Shown one piece after another: positions 24,479 through 32,301 of a stretch of DNA of 64,000 bases. Position numbers and translations under genes: made by a program. This stretch comes from Marinifilum flexuosum. GTDB lineage: Bacteria > Bacteroidota > Bacteroidia > Bacteroidales > Marinifilaceae. Positions within the stretch are counted from its first letter, which is position 1; each line of letters begins with the position of its first letter. The notes beneath the pieces are model-generated. The model was not told where the DNA came from. It was given only the letters and a program-made list of their open reading frames with translations, and did not search any database. The stretch covers positions 1,852,490 to 1,916,489 of the forward strand of contig NZ_RAPQ01000008.1 in the NCBI RefSeq assembly GCF_003610555.1. Reading direction: 5' to 3'.

Positions 24479-25684
24479 ATGAATCTACTTGTCATTTTGC
24501 CTTTTTTTCAGGAGCTGTTAATTTTAATGGTGGTGATTTGGGCATTTTCTGTTTTGCTACGAAAAGTTGGAATCCCAACCATAATGGGAGAATTGGTAGC
24601 GGGTATTTTAATCGGACCCGCAGTATTGGGCTTAATTGAACCCAACGAAATTATTGAAGTGCTCTCGCAACTTGGCATCTTTTTTATTTTGCTGCATGCA
24701 GGTGTTGAAACCAACCCCCGCGAATTTGTAACGGCTCTTAAAAAATCCTTTGGCATTGCTTTTATTGGTGCACTCTTTCCTTTTCTAACCTCAATGAGCA
24801 TTGCCTTACTTTTTGGATACTCGCTAAAAACTTCTCTTTTTGTGGGGATCAGCTTAACGGCAACCGCTGTAGTGGTAACCCTAAAAATTCTTCAGGATCT
24901 CAACCTTACCAACACACGCCTGGCCAGGGTGATTGTTGCCTCCTGTATTATCGATGATTTGTTGTCTTTGATATGTTTTAGCCTGATACTATCGGTTGCC
25001 AAAAGCGAAAGCATTAGTGCCTTTTCTTTGATGTTGATTGCAGTGAAATCGACTTTGTTTTTTGTGGTTACCATTGTAGCAGGGTACTATCTGTACCCCT
25101 TGTTTAAGAATACTTTTCAGCACAGCAGTGGAAAAGGATTTACTTTCTTGCTGATATTGGGTTTGGGCTTTGGTCTTCTTGCAGAATTGATTGGATTGCA
25201 TATGATTTTGGGTGCCTATTTGGCAGGATTGTTTTTTCGCGAAGAGGTGGCAAATAAAGAATTGGTGAAGAAGGTTGATGATCGATTGTATGCCATAGCC
25301 TATTCGTTTTTGGGACCCATCTTTTTTATTTCATTGGGATTTCACATCACCTTCGAAGCTTTAACCGTTCAGGGGATCATCTTGATGATGTGCCTGGTGA
25401 TTGGGGTGATCATCATACAGATAATTAGTGCTGGTTCTATGGCAAAATTGGCTCAGTTTTCAACCGTAGAGTCTATTACAATTGGTATTGGAATGACAGG
25501 TAGGGCTGAAATGGCTTTTATTCTTGCAGCCATTGGGCAAAAAATGCAGATCCTCGATAATAATCTGTTTTCGATTATTGTGTTCTCAACCTTCATCTTG
25601 AACTTCTTTGCAACATTTGGTTTGAAATATTGTGCCGGAGTGATTAAGCGAAATCAGGATAAACAATTTAAAATGCAGATGTAA
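24479..25684 (+). CDS. CPA2 family cation:proton antiporter (Kef/NapA-like membrane domain)
   Basis: 401 residues, about 12 helices, from ATG 24479 (an upstream TTG at 24452 is weaker). Conserved CPA2 elements include IPTIMGELVAGILIGP, a mid-protein ATAVVVTLKIL and CIIDDLLSLI, which carries the DD pair expected to bind Na+/H+. There is no TrkA-N domain, so it resembles the short NapA/GerN type. Expected to exchange Na+ or K+ for protons. A 48-residue ORF starts within its stop codon. Confidence 0.9.
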   Translation: MNLLVILPFFQELLILMVVIWAFSVLLRKVGIPTIMGELVAGILIGPAVLGLIEPNEIIEVLSQLGIFFILLHAGVETNPREFVTALKKSFGIAFIGALFPFLTSMSIALLFGYSLKTSLFVGISLTATAVVVTLKILQDLNLTNTRLARVIVASCIIDDLLSLICFSLILSVAKSESISAFSLMLIAVKSTLFFVVTIVAGYYLYPLFKNTFQHSSGKGFTFLLILGLGFGLLAELIGLHMILGAYLAGLFFREEVANKELVKKVDDRLYAIAYSFLGPIFFISLGFHITFEALTVQGIILMMCLVIGVIIIQIISAGSMAKLAQFSTVESITIGIGMTGRAEMAFILAAIGQKMQILDNNLFSIIVFSTFILNFFATFGLKYCAGVIKRNQDKQFKMQM

Positions 25685-25830
25685 TGCCTTTGTTTTTATT
25701 CATATTACTGGCTTTGATTCTCCTGCTGCGAAGAAGGAAATGTTCTTCTTGTGGCCGCAAGTTTATGACTATCATTTTAACATACAATGGAAAAAGAGCT
25801 TACTGCAGGAGATGTAGTTCGTTGAGTTAA
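25684..25830 (+). CDS. 48-residue membrane/zinc-knuckle mini-protein, coupled to the antiporter
   Basis: The ATG overlaps the antiporter stop codon by one base (TAATG), the classic arrangement for translational coupling. The product MPLFLFILLALILLLRRRK is one transmembrane helix followed by CSSC and a C-terminal YCRRC, giving a CxxC-N-CxxC knuckle on the cytoplasmic side. It could be a small regulatory subunit, but the family is not recognised and the frame is short. Confidence 0.55.
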   Translation: MPLFLFILLALILLLRRRKCSSCGRKFMTIILTYNGKRAYCRRCSSLS

Positions 25831-25852
25831 GAATTCTGGGAAACAAAAAATA

Positions 25853-26007
25853 AGAGGCTGTCTAAAAAGTAAATTATTTGCACCTTCAACGACTTTTATC
25901 CTTAAATTCCCTAAAGGAAAGTCGTTGAAATTCAGACTTCCTTTAGGGAAGGGAGAAAGCTGAATTTCATAAATAATGTAACAAACTTTACTTTTTAGAC
26001 AGCCTCT
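25853..26007. mobile_element. 155-bp MITE-like element with 21-bp perfect terminal inverted repeats
   Basis: Terminal arms AGAGGCTGTCTAAAAAGTAA... (25853-25873) and their exact complement at 25987-26007. Inside are two more perfect inverted repeats: TTCAACGACTTT / AAAGTCGTTGAA and TTCCCTAAAGGAA / TTCCTTTAGGGAA. There is no coding capacity. Ends of the type GAGGCTGTC are found on Bacteroidota insertion sequences (recall), so it is probably a non-autonomous element. It lies between convergent genes and, with the T-run after it, also acts as a bidirectional terminator. Confidence 0.8.
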
Positions 26008-26013
26008 GTTTTT

Positions 26014-27351
26014 TTAAAATCTTTTTAACAAATATTTGTATCGCAATTGGAACAGGGTGCAACTAATGGATAAGCCCACAGGAAATCCAAACCATATTCC
26101 TACTGCTCCAAAGCCCCAAACAAATGCCGATAGGTAGCTAAAGGGCAAGGAAATTAGAAAGTAAGATACAAAAGTGATGATTACCGGAATGCGGGCGTCG
26201 GCAAATCCTCGTAGTGTTCCTGCCAGTACAATCTGAATGCCATCAACCAACTGAAAAATACTGCAAACAACCAGCATTTGTGCTGCCAGGTTGATTACTG
26301 TATGGTTGTTGGTAAACATCAGCGGCAAAATGTTGCGAGCACCTATAAATACAAGCATTAATAGTGCACAATACAGAAACATGAGATTCATGGCAGTTTT
26401 GGTTGCTTTTTTAATTCCCTGGCTGTTGTTCTCGCCTTTGTAATGACTCACACGTATGGTGGTTCCTGCTCCCAATCCCTGGTAAATCATGAAACCAAGC
26501 GTTGAAAGGGTAATGGCAACCTGGTGGGCAGCCAAACCAATTTCACTTACCCATCCCATCATGATGGCGCATAATCCGAAAGCACTGGCTTCCATGACCA
26601 TTTGACCTCCTAATGGAAGACCAAGTTTTATAATTTGTATGCATTTGTCCCTACAAAATATACTTTGTTGGTAAAGTTTCACAAAGAATTTAAACTTCTC
26701 ATTTCTATGGAAGAGTATGATGAATGCAATGGCCATAAATGTTCTGGCTATTAAGGTTCCCACTCCTGCACCAATAAGACCTAACTCAGGTAAACCCATT
26801 TTGCCATACATGAACATGTAGTTTCCCACGATATTGATTAGGTTGGCCCAAAGCATAATCTTCATGGCAGTTTTGGTATCACCAACTCCTTCGGCAAATT
26901 GCTTGAACCCATAAAAGATCATCATGGGTACTACCGATATCATAAGAATAGCCAAATAATCTTGCGATGCTTGCAATATGGATTCTGGTTGTCCCATATG
27001 AGGGATCAAAAAATACAGAACCAGCAATACAACAGCCAAGACTATGCCCATTAATTTATTTGCCAATAAACCATTCTTAATCCATGATCCTATGGACTCA
27101 TAGTCCTTCTCGCCATAGTTTTTTCCGATTAATGGGGTAAGTGCAAAAGAATATCCCATTCCAAATATCAAAACCAGGCTAAACAGAGTATTTGTAAAAG
27201 ATGCAGCGGCAAAGGGAGTGGTTCCCAATTGCCCAATCATTACATTATCGATTAAACCAACCGTAATTTGTCCTGCCTGTGCAATAATAACCGGAATGCT
27301 TAGCGATAGTGTTTTTTTATATTCGGTGGAATGTTGTTCCCAAAATTTCAT
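26014..27351 (-). CDS. MATE family efflux transporter
   Basis: 445 residues with 12 predicted helices in two homologous halves (LSIPVIIAQAGQITVGLIDNVMIG; LGLPLGGQMVMEASAFGLCAIMMG). This is the NorM-like MATE build, a Na+- or H+-driven exporter of cationic drugs. Divergent from the Crp-like gene at 27493, with 141 bp between the starts, so the two may share control (inference). Confidence 0.93.
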   Translation of the reverse strand: MKFWEQHSTEYKKTLSLSIPVIIAQAGQITVGLIDNVMIGQLGTTPFAAASFTNTLFSLVLIFGMGYSFALTPLIGKNYGEKDYESIGSWIKNGLLANKLMGIVLAVVLLVLYFLIPHMGQPESILQASQDYLAILMISVVPMMIFYGFKQFAEGVGDTKTAMKIMLWANLINIVGNYMFMYGKMGLPELGLIGAGVGTLIARTFMAIAFIILFHRNEKFKFFVKLYQQSIFCRDKCIQIIKLGLPLGGQMVMEASAFGLCAIMMGWVSEIGLAAHQVAITLSTLGFMIYQGLGAGTTIRVSHYKGENNSQGIKKATKTAMNLMFLYCALLMLVFIGARNILPLMFTNNHTVINLAAQMLVVCSIFQLVDGIQIVLAGTLRGFADARIPVIITFVSYFLISLPFSYLSAFVWGFGAVGIWFGFPVGLSISCTLFQLRYKYLLKRF

Positions 27352-27458
27352 AGTAAGTGTTTAATTGATTTGTGTATTGGTAATGATTTCTCATTAAGGA
27401 AATTCAGCTTTCTGATTTTCCGGCTGCAAATATATTTCGGTCAAAAGGCAAATTGCTT

Positions 27459-27466
27459 TACATTTG
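27459..27466 (+). promoter_or_regulatory. Candidate -7 element for the Crp-like/DUF1835 pair
   Basis: TACATTTG matches TAnnTTTG exactly and lies 27 bp before the ATG at 27493; predicted start of transcription near 27473. The -33 region has only a weak TTTC. Confidence 0.5.
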
Positions 27467-27492
27467 TTAAGTCAGAATCAAAAAATGTTTTT

Positions 27493-28068
27493 ATGAGAAA
27501 TGCCATTTCCGCTATCGATAGGTATTATAAACTGTCGAAGCAAAGCAAAGATTTAATCATTCATGAATTCGAAGAAGTTCGAATGAAGAAAGGAGAGGTG
27601 TTAATTCATGAAAACATTCGTTCGCCTTATCTGTTCTTTATTGAAGAAGGAGCAGTCAAGAATCATTATATCGACGAGAAGGGAAACAAGAAGGTAGTTT
27701 GGTTTGGATTTGAAGGCAATATCTGTTTTTCGATGAATTCATACATTGATATGAATTACATTCACGAGACTACAGAATTATTGGAAGACAGCTTGTTTTA
27801 CAGGGTGAAAATAAATCATGTAAAAGCATTGTTTAAAGATTATTGCGATTGGGCAAATTGGGGCCGATGCTTTATGGAAAGTGTTTTTATAAATACCATT
27901 CATGAATTGGATGAATTTAAATCCTTAACCACCAAAGAAAAATACATTAAATTGATTGAAGGCAATCAGAATGTAAAGAAAAGGGTTCCTTTAAAAGATA
28001 TTGCTTCCTATTTGGGCGTGTCGCCGGTAACCATAAGCAGACTGAGAAAAGAATTGAATGAGCTTTAA
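27493..28068 (+). CDS. Crp/Fnr family regulator (Bacteroidota type)
   Basis: 191 residues from ATG 27493; the longer frame from 27331 would overlap the divergent MATE start and the -7 element. It has a cNMP-binding-like barrel (MKKGEVLIHENIRSPYLFFIEEGAV, VVWFGFEGNICFS) and a C-terminal HTH (VPLKDIASYLGVSPVTISRLRKELN). Related to the regulator at 22761. Co-transcribed with the DUF1835 gene 12 bp downstream. Confidence 0.88.
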   Translation: MRNAISAIDRYYKLSKQSKDLIIHEFEEVRMKKGEVLIHENIRSPYLFFIEEGAVKNHYIDEKGNKKVVWFGFEGNICFSMNSYIDMNYIHETTELLEDSLFYRVKINHVKALFKDYCDWANWGRCFMESVFINTIHELDEFKSLTTKEKYIKLIEGNQNVKKRVPLKDIASYLGVSPVTISRLRKELNEL

Positions 28069-28080
28069 AATTCGAAAAGT

Positions 28081-28836
28081 ATGCATAAAACCTACCACAT
28101 TGTAAACGGAGATTGCTTAAAGGAGATGTTTCCAAAAAACATCAAGGGAGAATTGATTGTGGCTCGCGAATGTTTGGTTGACGGAAATGTTACTGGAGAA
28201 AGCCTGGATGAGTTATTACAGGTTCGGGCAAAGTTTATTTGTAGCAAATACCCTGTATTTAGTGAAGAGGAATATCATCAGGGAACTTCAGTAGAATTGA
28301 AAAAGATACTGGAGATAAATGAGAAGGATGAGGTGAACCTGTGGTTTGAAGATGATCTGTTTTGCCAGGTGAATTTTTGGTTTTGTTTGAATCTTCTGTT
28401 CGAGAATGGTAAAAATCAGAACATTTTTTTGGTTCGTCCCAATAAAGGCAACGAATACAACTTTGGCAGAATGAATCAGGAGGAACTATTAATGGCTCAT
28501 GAGCACAAAATGTCAATTGATAGTAAATCATTGATGCAGATGTCCAAATTGTGGAGAATGTATCAGCATAAAGATTGGACAGGTATGCTTGAGATTGCTG
28601 ATCAATTAAAAGAACAATTCTCGTTTTTACTTCCTGCTGTAAATGCACAAATTGATCGTTTGTCAAAGGGAAAGTACGAGGGGCGACCAAAGGAAAGTTT
28701 ACGAAATATTATAATCGAATTGGAAACTACAGAATTTGCTCCTCTATTTAAGGAGTTTTGCAAAAGAGAAGAAATCTACGGTTTTGGTGACTTTCAGGTG
28801 CGTGGCCTGCTCAAAGAAATACTAACAAGTAAATAG
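28081..28836 (+). CDS. DUF1835 domain-containing protein
   Basis: 251 residues with the DUF1835 start (YHIVNGDCLKEMF, IVARECLVDGNVTGE) and a conserved WFEDDLFCQVNFWF region. Family function is unknown. It lies 12 bp after the Crp-like regulator and is likely in its operon. Confidence 0.85.
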   Translation: MHKTYHIVNGDCLKEMFPKNIKGELIVARECLVDGNVTGESLDELLQVRAKFICSKYPVFSEEEYHQGTSVELKKILEINEKDEVNLWFEDDLFCQVNFWFCLNLLFENGKNQNIFLVRPNKGNEYNFGRMNQEELLMAHEHKMSIDSKSLMQMSKLWRMYQHKDWTGMLEIADQLKEQFSFLLPAVNAQIDRLSKGKYEGRPKESLRNIIIELETTEFAPLFKEFCKREEIYGFGDFQVRGLLKEILTSK

Positions 28837-28990
28837 TTTATTTGTTTCGTATACTGATAAATCTTCAGAAACAGTAGAAAAATATCTTTATCCAAATAAA
28901 GTCTCAATTGGTCAAGAATGAATACTTAAAGTGAATCTAAGAAGTACTGTCTCCGTAACATATACCAAGAAACTAGTATTTAAATTACCT

Positions 28991-29284
28991 ATGAAAAATT
29001 GTTGGGAATTAATGAAGTGTGGAAGGGAGTTGAACGGAGCTAAAGTGCATGAGTTGGGAGTGTGCCCAGCCGCACTTCCCAGCGAATTTGACGGGGTTAA
29101 CAATGGAGCAACAGGAGGTCGGTTTTGTTGGGCCATATCTGGAACTCTTTGTGAAGATAAAGTAGATGGTAATTTTGCTCAAAAGTTTGAGAGTTGTTTT
29201 AAGTGTGCATTTTTTAAATATGTGCAAGACCAGGAAGAGCGAAGCTTTTGTGTAACCCCTGAACAAGCCCGAAAAAAATATTAG
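28991..29284 (+). CDS. Two-CW domain protein
   Basis: 97 residues from ATG 28991; the frame extends up to 28931 but the family starts with MKNCWELMKCGRE. It holds paired CW motifs (NCWE and FCWA) and further cysteines (C9, GVCPAA, TLCED, SCFKCAF), a pattern that suggests metal or Fe-S binding. Known mainly from anaerobes, function unproven. Followed by a strong terminator. Confidence 0.85.
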   Translation: MKNCWELMKCGRELNGAKVHELGVCPAALPSEFDGVNNGATGGRFCWAISGTLCEDKVDGNFAQKFESCFKCAFFKYVQDQEERSFCVTPEQARKKY

Positions 29285-29309
29285 AAACTACTCACAATCA
29301 ATAAAACCC

Positions 29310-29354
29310 AAGAGATAAAAAGAAGTAAGACCTTCCTTTTGTCTCTTTTTTTTT
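29310..29354 (+). terminator. Rho-independent terminator after the two-CW gene
   Basis: AAGAGATAAAAAGAAG pairs with CTTCCTTTTGTCTCTT (two internal mismatches), then nine T. Confidence 0.85.
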
Positions 29355-29357
29355 GAA

Positions 29358-29395
29358 AGTCTTGAATAGTGAAAAAGTAGAAAAGTTGTAAAATT
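29358..29395. repeat. Dispersed repeat, copy 1 (GAATAGTG-AAAAAGTAGAAAAGT type)
   Basis: The stretch TTGAATAGTGAAAAAGTAG directly follows a terminator. A close match lies at 63741-63772, also after a terminator. Built from 8-bp GxxGAAAA/GTAGAAAA-like units, as at 30612. Confidence 0.55.
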
Positions 29396-29449
29396 CCAAA
29401 GCCAATTCAATTTACTCATTTAAAGAGATAAGTAATAGCGGATGAAAGA

Positions 29450-30592
29450 CTAATGATTTTTTGTTCTTCTTGTAAAAACCCAGGAACCAATAATTGCAGT
29501 AAATGGCGCTACCAATACCAATCCGAAACTACCAACTAAGGTGTGCAGGATTTCTCCCGATACATAGTTCAGATTTAAAATGTTAATCATTGGAGTGCCC
29601 TGTGCAATAAATACCATTAATAGGGCAGAAAACCCACCTGAATAGGCAAGAAGAAGTGTGGTTGTCATGGTTCCTACAACTGCTTTTCCAACTTCGAAAC
29701 CCGAACGGCGCAATTCCTTTCTGCTGATTCCTTTGTTTGCCTGGTATACTTCGGCCTGCGAAGCTGAAATATCCATGGCAATGTCCATTACGGCTCCCGA
29801 AGAAGAGATGAAAATCCCGGCAAGGAAAATTTCAGTAAGATTCAGGTAATTGTATCCAGAGTAAAGTAAGGTTTCGGAAAATGGTTTAATGGCACCATGA
29901 ATGTTAAAAAGTGTACCAAATAGTATGGCCATGATACAGGTAACGGCAACTCCACTCATTGCCCCTAAAAATGCACTCAAACCTTTTTTGTTGGTTCCTG
30001 CTACCAAAAATATAATTACCGATGTTAGCAAGGCCACAATGGCCAAAGAAAGTGGGATAGGAGCGTAGCCTTTTAGCAATCCCGGCAGTAATAATTTCCA
30101 TATGGCAATACCTGCAAACATAAAGGATAGCATGGCTTTAATCCCTGTCCATCCTGCAAAAGCCACCAAAATAATTACGAATAGAGCCAAAAGAAAAGCT
30201 TCCAATCGAATGCGATAATGATCCACCACTGTGGCATTAATAATTTTTGAGTTATCCTCGTTTAAATTAAGCACGGTAAGAGTTTTGTCTTTGGGCAGAA
30301 AGAATTTGTCGAATTCCATTCTTCCCACCAACTGATTAAAAGCGGTTAGCTCTGCTCCCTTAAACTTACCGTTTAGGATTCTGATTTTTAAGGCTTGTGT
30401 ACCTGTCTTAATAATACCCGTTTCAATAATTAAACTGTTATCGGTTTCTAAAACCAATGCCCTAACACGCGTTGTGTTATTGTCTGCCTGCGTTTCAAAA
30501 CCATTTGGAAGCAGTACTATGATCGTGCTTAGTACAATTAAAAGTACAATTAGAATTAAATCGGATTTTTGAGGTAGCTTAAATTTCAACAT
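29450..30592 (-). CDS. YibE/F family membrane protein
   Basis: 380 residues: one N-terminal helix (about 12-30), an extracytoplasmic beta domain (about 40-130, VLETDNSLIIETGIIKTGTQ), then seven or so helices with FLGAMSGVAVTCIMAILFG and the long ALMDIAMDIS-like segment (SSGAVMDIAMDISASQAEV) typical of YibE/F. The family is thought to be a transporter; substrate unknown. Monocistronic on the minus strand. Confidence 0.87.
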   Translation of the reverse strand: MLKFKLPQKSDLILIVLLIVLSTIIVLLPNGFETQADNNTTRVRALVLETDNSLIIETGIIKTGTQALKIRILNGKFKGAELTAFNQLVGRMEFDKFFLPKDKTLTVLNLNEDNSKIINATVVDHYRIRLEAFLLALFVIILVAFAGWTGIKAMLSFMFAGIAIWKLLLPGLLKGYAPIPLSLAIVALLTSVIIFLVAGTNKKGLSAFLGAMSGVAVTCIMAILFGTLFNIHGAIKPFSETLLYSGYNYLNLTEIFLAGIFISSSGAVMDIAMDISASQAEVYQANKGISRKELRRSGFEVGKAVVGTMTTTLLLAYSGGFSALLMVFIAQGTPMINILNLNYVSGEILHTLVGSFGLVLVAPFTAIIGSWVFTRRTKNH

Positions 30593-30611
30593 ATGGCAAA
30601 GTTAGGAAATC

Positions 30612-30658
30612 GTCGAAAAGTCGAAAAGTCAAAAAGTGGAAAAGTAGAAAAGTAAAAG
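30612..30658. repeat. 8-bp tandem repeat GTCGAAAA / GTGGAAAA / GTAGAAAA
   Basis: About five consecutive 8-bp units starting at 30612, 30620, 30628, 30636 and 30644, with the second and third bases varying. It lies between YibE/F and the alkaline phosphatase terminator. Same unit type as the repeats at 29358 and 63741. Confidence 0.8.
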
Positions 30659-30677
30659 CCCCGCAATTGCGAGGCTT
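30656..30677 (-). terminator. Terminator of the alkaline phosphatase gene
   Basis: AAGCCCCGC and GCGAGGCTT (one mismatch) around AATT; on the minus strand it is followed by TTTTACTTTT. Confidence 0.85.
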
Positions 30678-30682
30678 GTAAA

Positions 30683-32209
30683 TTATTTGTGTTCTATTAA
30701 TTTCATTAAGTTCTTTGGAACGTCGGTATTGTCGAAGAATCCGATAAACAAATCGGATCCAACCCCAATGGAACGAATTGGAATTGGTGCAGCTGTGTGA
30801 GAAAAAGATGTCCAACCAATACCTGCTTTTTGTGATAAAATATGACAAGCTGTTGTTGTGAGTGGATCGTAACTACCATACAACAAGTAAAACTGATCGT
30901 CTTTCTTCATTTTCTTGTTGTAGTTCATGCTTTTATCGAATGCAGTTTTTAGTTGCTGCATCTCGAATTCACTTAATTCAAGTCCTTTTTCAGCATCTCC
31001 TAAACCAAAGTGTTTCTTCACCAATGCCAAACCATCTTCTACTTTGTAGTTTCCTTCATTGTTCTTTTTGTAATCAGAAATCAAGTTTGAGAAACTTTCG
31101 TACGATAAGTTCTGGTGTTGAAGTATGGCAAAGTCTGAGTGGTAATGACTACCAGAAAATCCCAAAGCCATTCCACCAGTTTCGTGGTCACCAGCAACTA
31201 TAATCAAGGTTTCTTTAGGGTGCTTTTTGTAAAAGTCTAAAGCAACGGAAACAGCATTATCGAACTGAATTACTTCTTGAATTACGGTTGCAGCATCGTT
31301 GGCATGACAAGCCCAGTCGATTTTACCTCCTTCAACCATCATGAAGAATCCTTTTTTGTTATTTAGTAGTTCGATTCCTTTTTCGGTAAATTCGGCAAGA
31401 GAGATATCTGATTTTCCATTTTGATCGATGAAATAAGGAAGAGATTTACCGCCAACCAATTTTGGTGCAATACAGATTACCTTATCATCGCCTTTTTTTA
31501 GTTTGTTGAACTCTTTAACCGAGTTAACAAATTCATATCCTCTCTCTTTGGCCAATTCGATTGAATTTGGCAGTTTGTTTTTTAGATCAACATCTTCTCC
31601 CATTCCAAAGTTGGCCATGATGTTTTTACTATCAACTTTGCCATCGCCTTCAGGATGCTTGATGCCTCCACCTGCAAAGTAGTTAAAACCACTTTTACTT
31701 AGATCTAAACTAATATTGTAATACATGCTTCTTGTAGGCTGGTGTGCATAGAAAGACGCCGGAGTTGCATGATCCAGTGAAACAGAAGTTACAATTCCAA
31801 CCTTGTAGCCTTTATCTCTGGCCATTTCGGCAATGGTTTGCAAAGGTTTTTGTCTTTTTGCATCCATACCAATTGTACTAATCGATGTTTTTACTCCGGT
31901 TGAAAGAGCAGTTCCTGCCGCTGCAGATCCTGTAATAAATCTGTCGGTAGCATAAGTGGTATAAAAACCTTGCTTTGGTAAGGTGTTTAGTTTTAATTTT
32001 TGGATTCCATTGGTATTGTTAATGGCTCCTAAATAGGCTTCAGCCGTGTTGGCTTGCGATAAGCCCATACCATCTCCAATAAAATAGAAAATGTATTTTG
32101 GAGATTCCCCCTGATAATTATCTCTTTCGCTAGGTTGTGCAAAAACATTGCTAAAGCAGAATGTTAAAGCAATAATCAAGCTAATGGTGATTGGTTTTAA
32201 TCGTGTCAT
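30683..32209 (-). CDS. Alkaline phosphatase (PhoA-like)
   Basis: 508 residues with a signal peptide (cleavage near FAQ, 25). Metal-binding FIGDGMG (about 43-49), the nucleophile region TGSAAAGTA (S95) and the late ligands AGDHETGG and SHTAAPIP-type (H) are all present, matching the alkaline phosphatase superfamily in the periplasm. It releases phosphate from organic phosphates. No Pho-box-like element could be recognised, though a -7 element lies at 32232-32239. Monocistronic. Confidence 0.93.
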   Translation of the reverse strand: MTRLKPITISLIIALTFCFSNVFAQPSERDNYQGESPKYIFYFIGDGMGLSQANTAEAYLGAINNTNGIQKLKLNTLPKQGFYTTYATDRFITGSAAAGTALSTGVKTSISTIGMDAKRQKPLQTIAEMARDKGYKVGIVTSVSLDHATPASFYAHQPTRSMYYNISLDLSKSGFNYFAGGGIKHPEGDGKVDSKNIMANFGMGEDVDLKNKLPNSIELAKERGYEFVNSVKEFNKLKKGDDKVICIAPKLVGGKSLPYFIDQNGKSDISLAEFTEKGIELLNNKKGFFMMVEGGKIDWACHANDAATVIQEVIQFDNAVSVALDFYKKHPKETLIIVAGDHETGGMALGFSGSHYHSDFAILQHQNLSYESFSNLISDYKKNNEGNYKVEDGLALVKKHFGLGDAEKGLELSEFEMQQLKTAFDKSMNYNKKMKKDDQFYLLYGSYDPLTTTACHILSQKAGIGWTSFSHTAAPIPIRSIGVGSDLFIGFFDNTDVPKNLMKLIEHK

Positions 32210-32231
32210 GTTTTTGGTTTAAAATTTTTTT

Positions 32232-32239
32232 CAAAACTA
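32232..32239 (-). promoter_or_regulatory. Candidate -7 element for alkaline phosphatase
   Basis: On the minus strand TAGTTTTG matches TAnnTTTG, 22 bp before the ATG at 32209. Confidence 0.45.
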
Positions 32240-32301
32240 TAAAAAAACATTTATCTGTAATGGTTTTAAATAGTAAAAGAAAGTTAAATCTATATTAGAT
32301 T

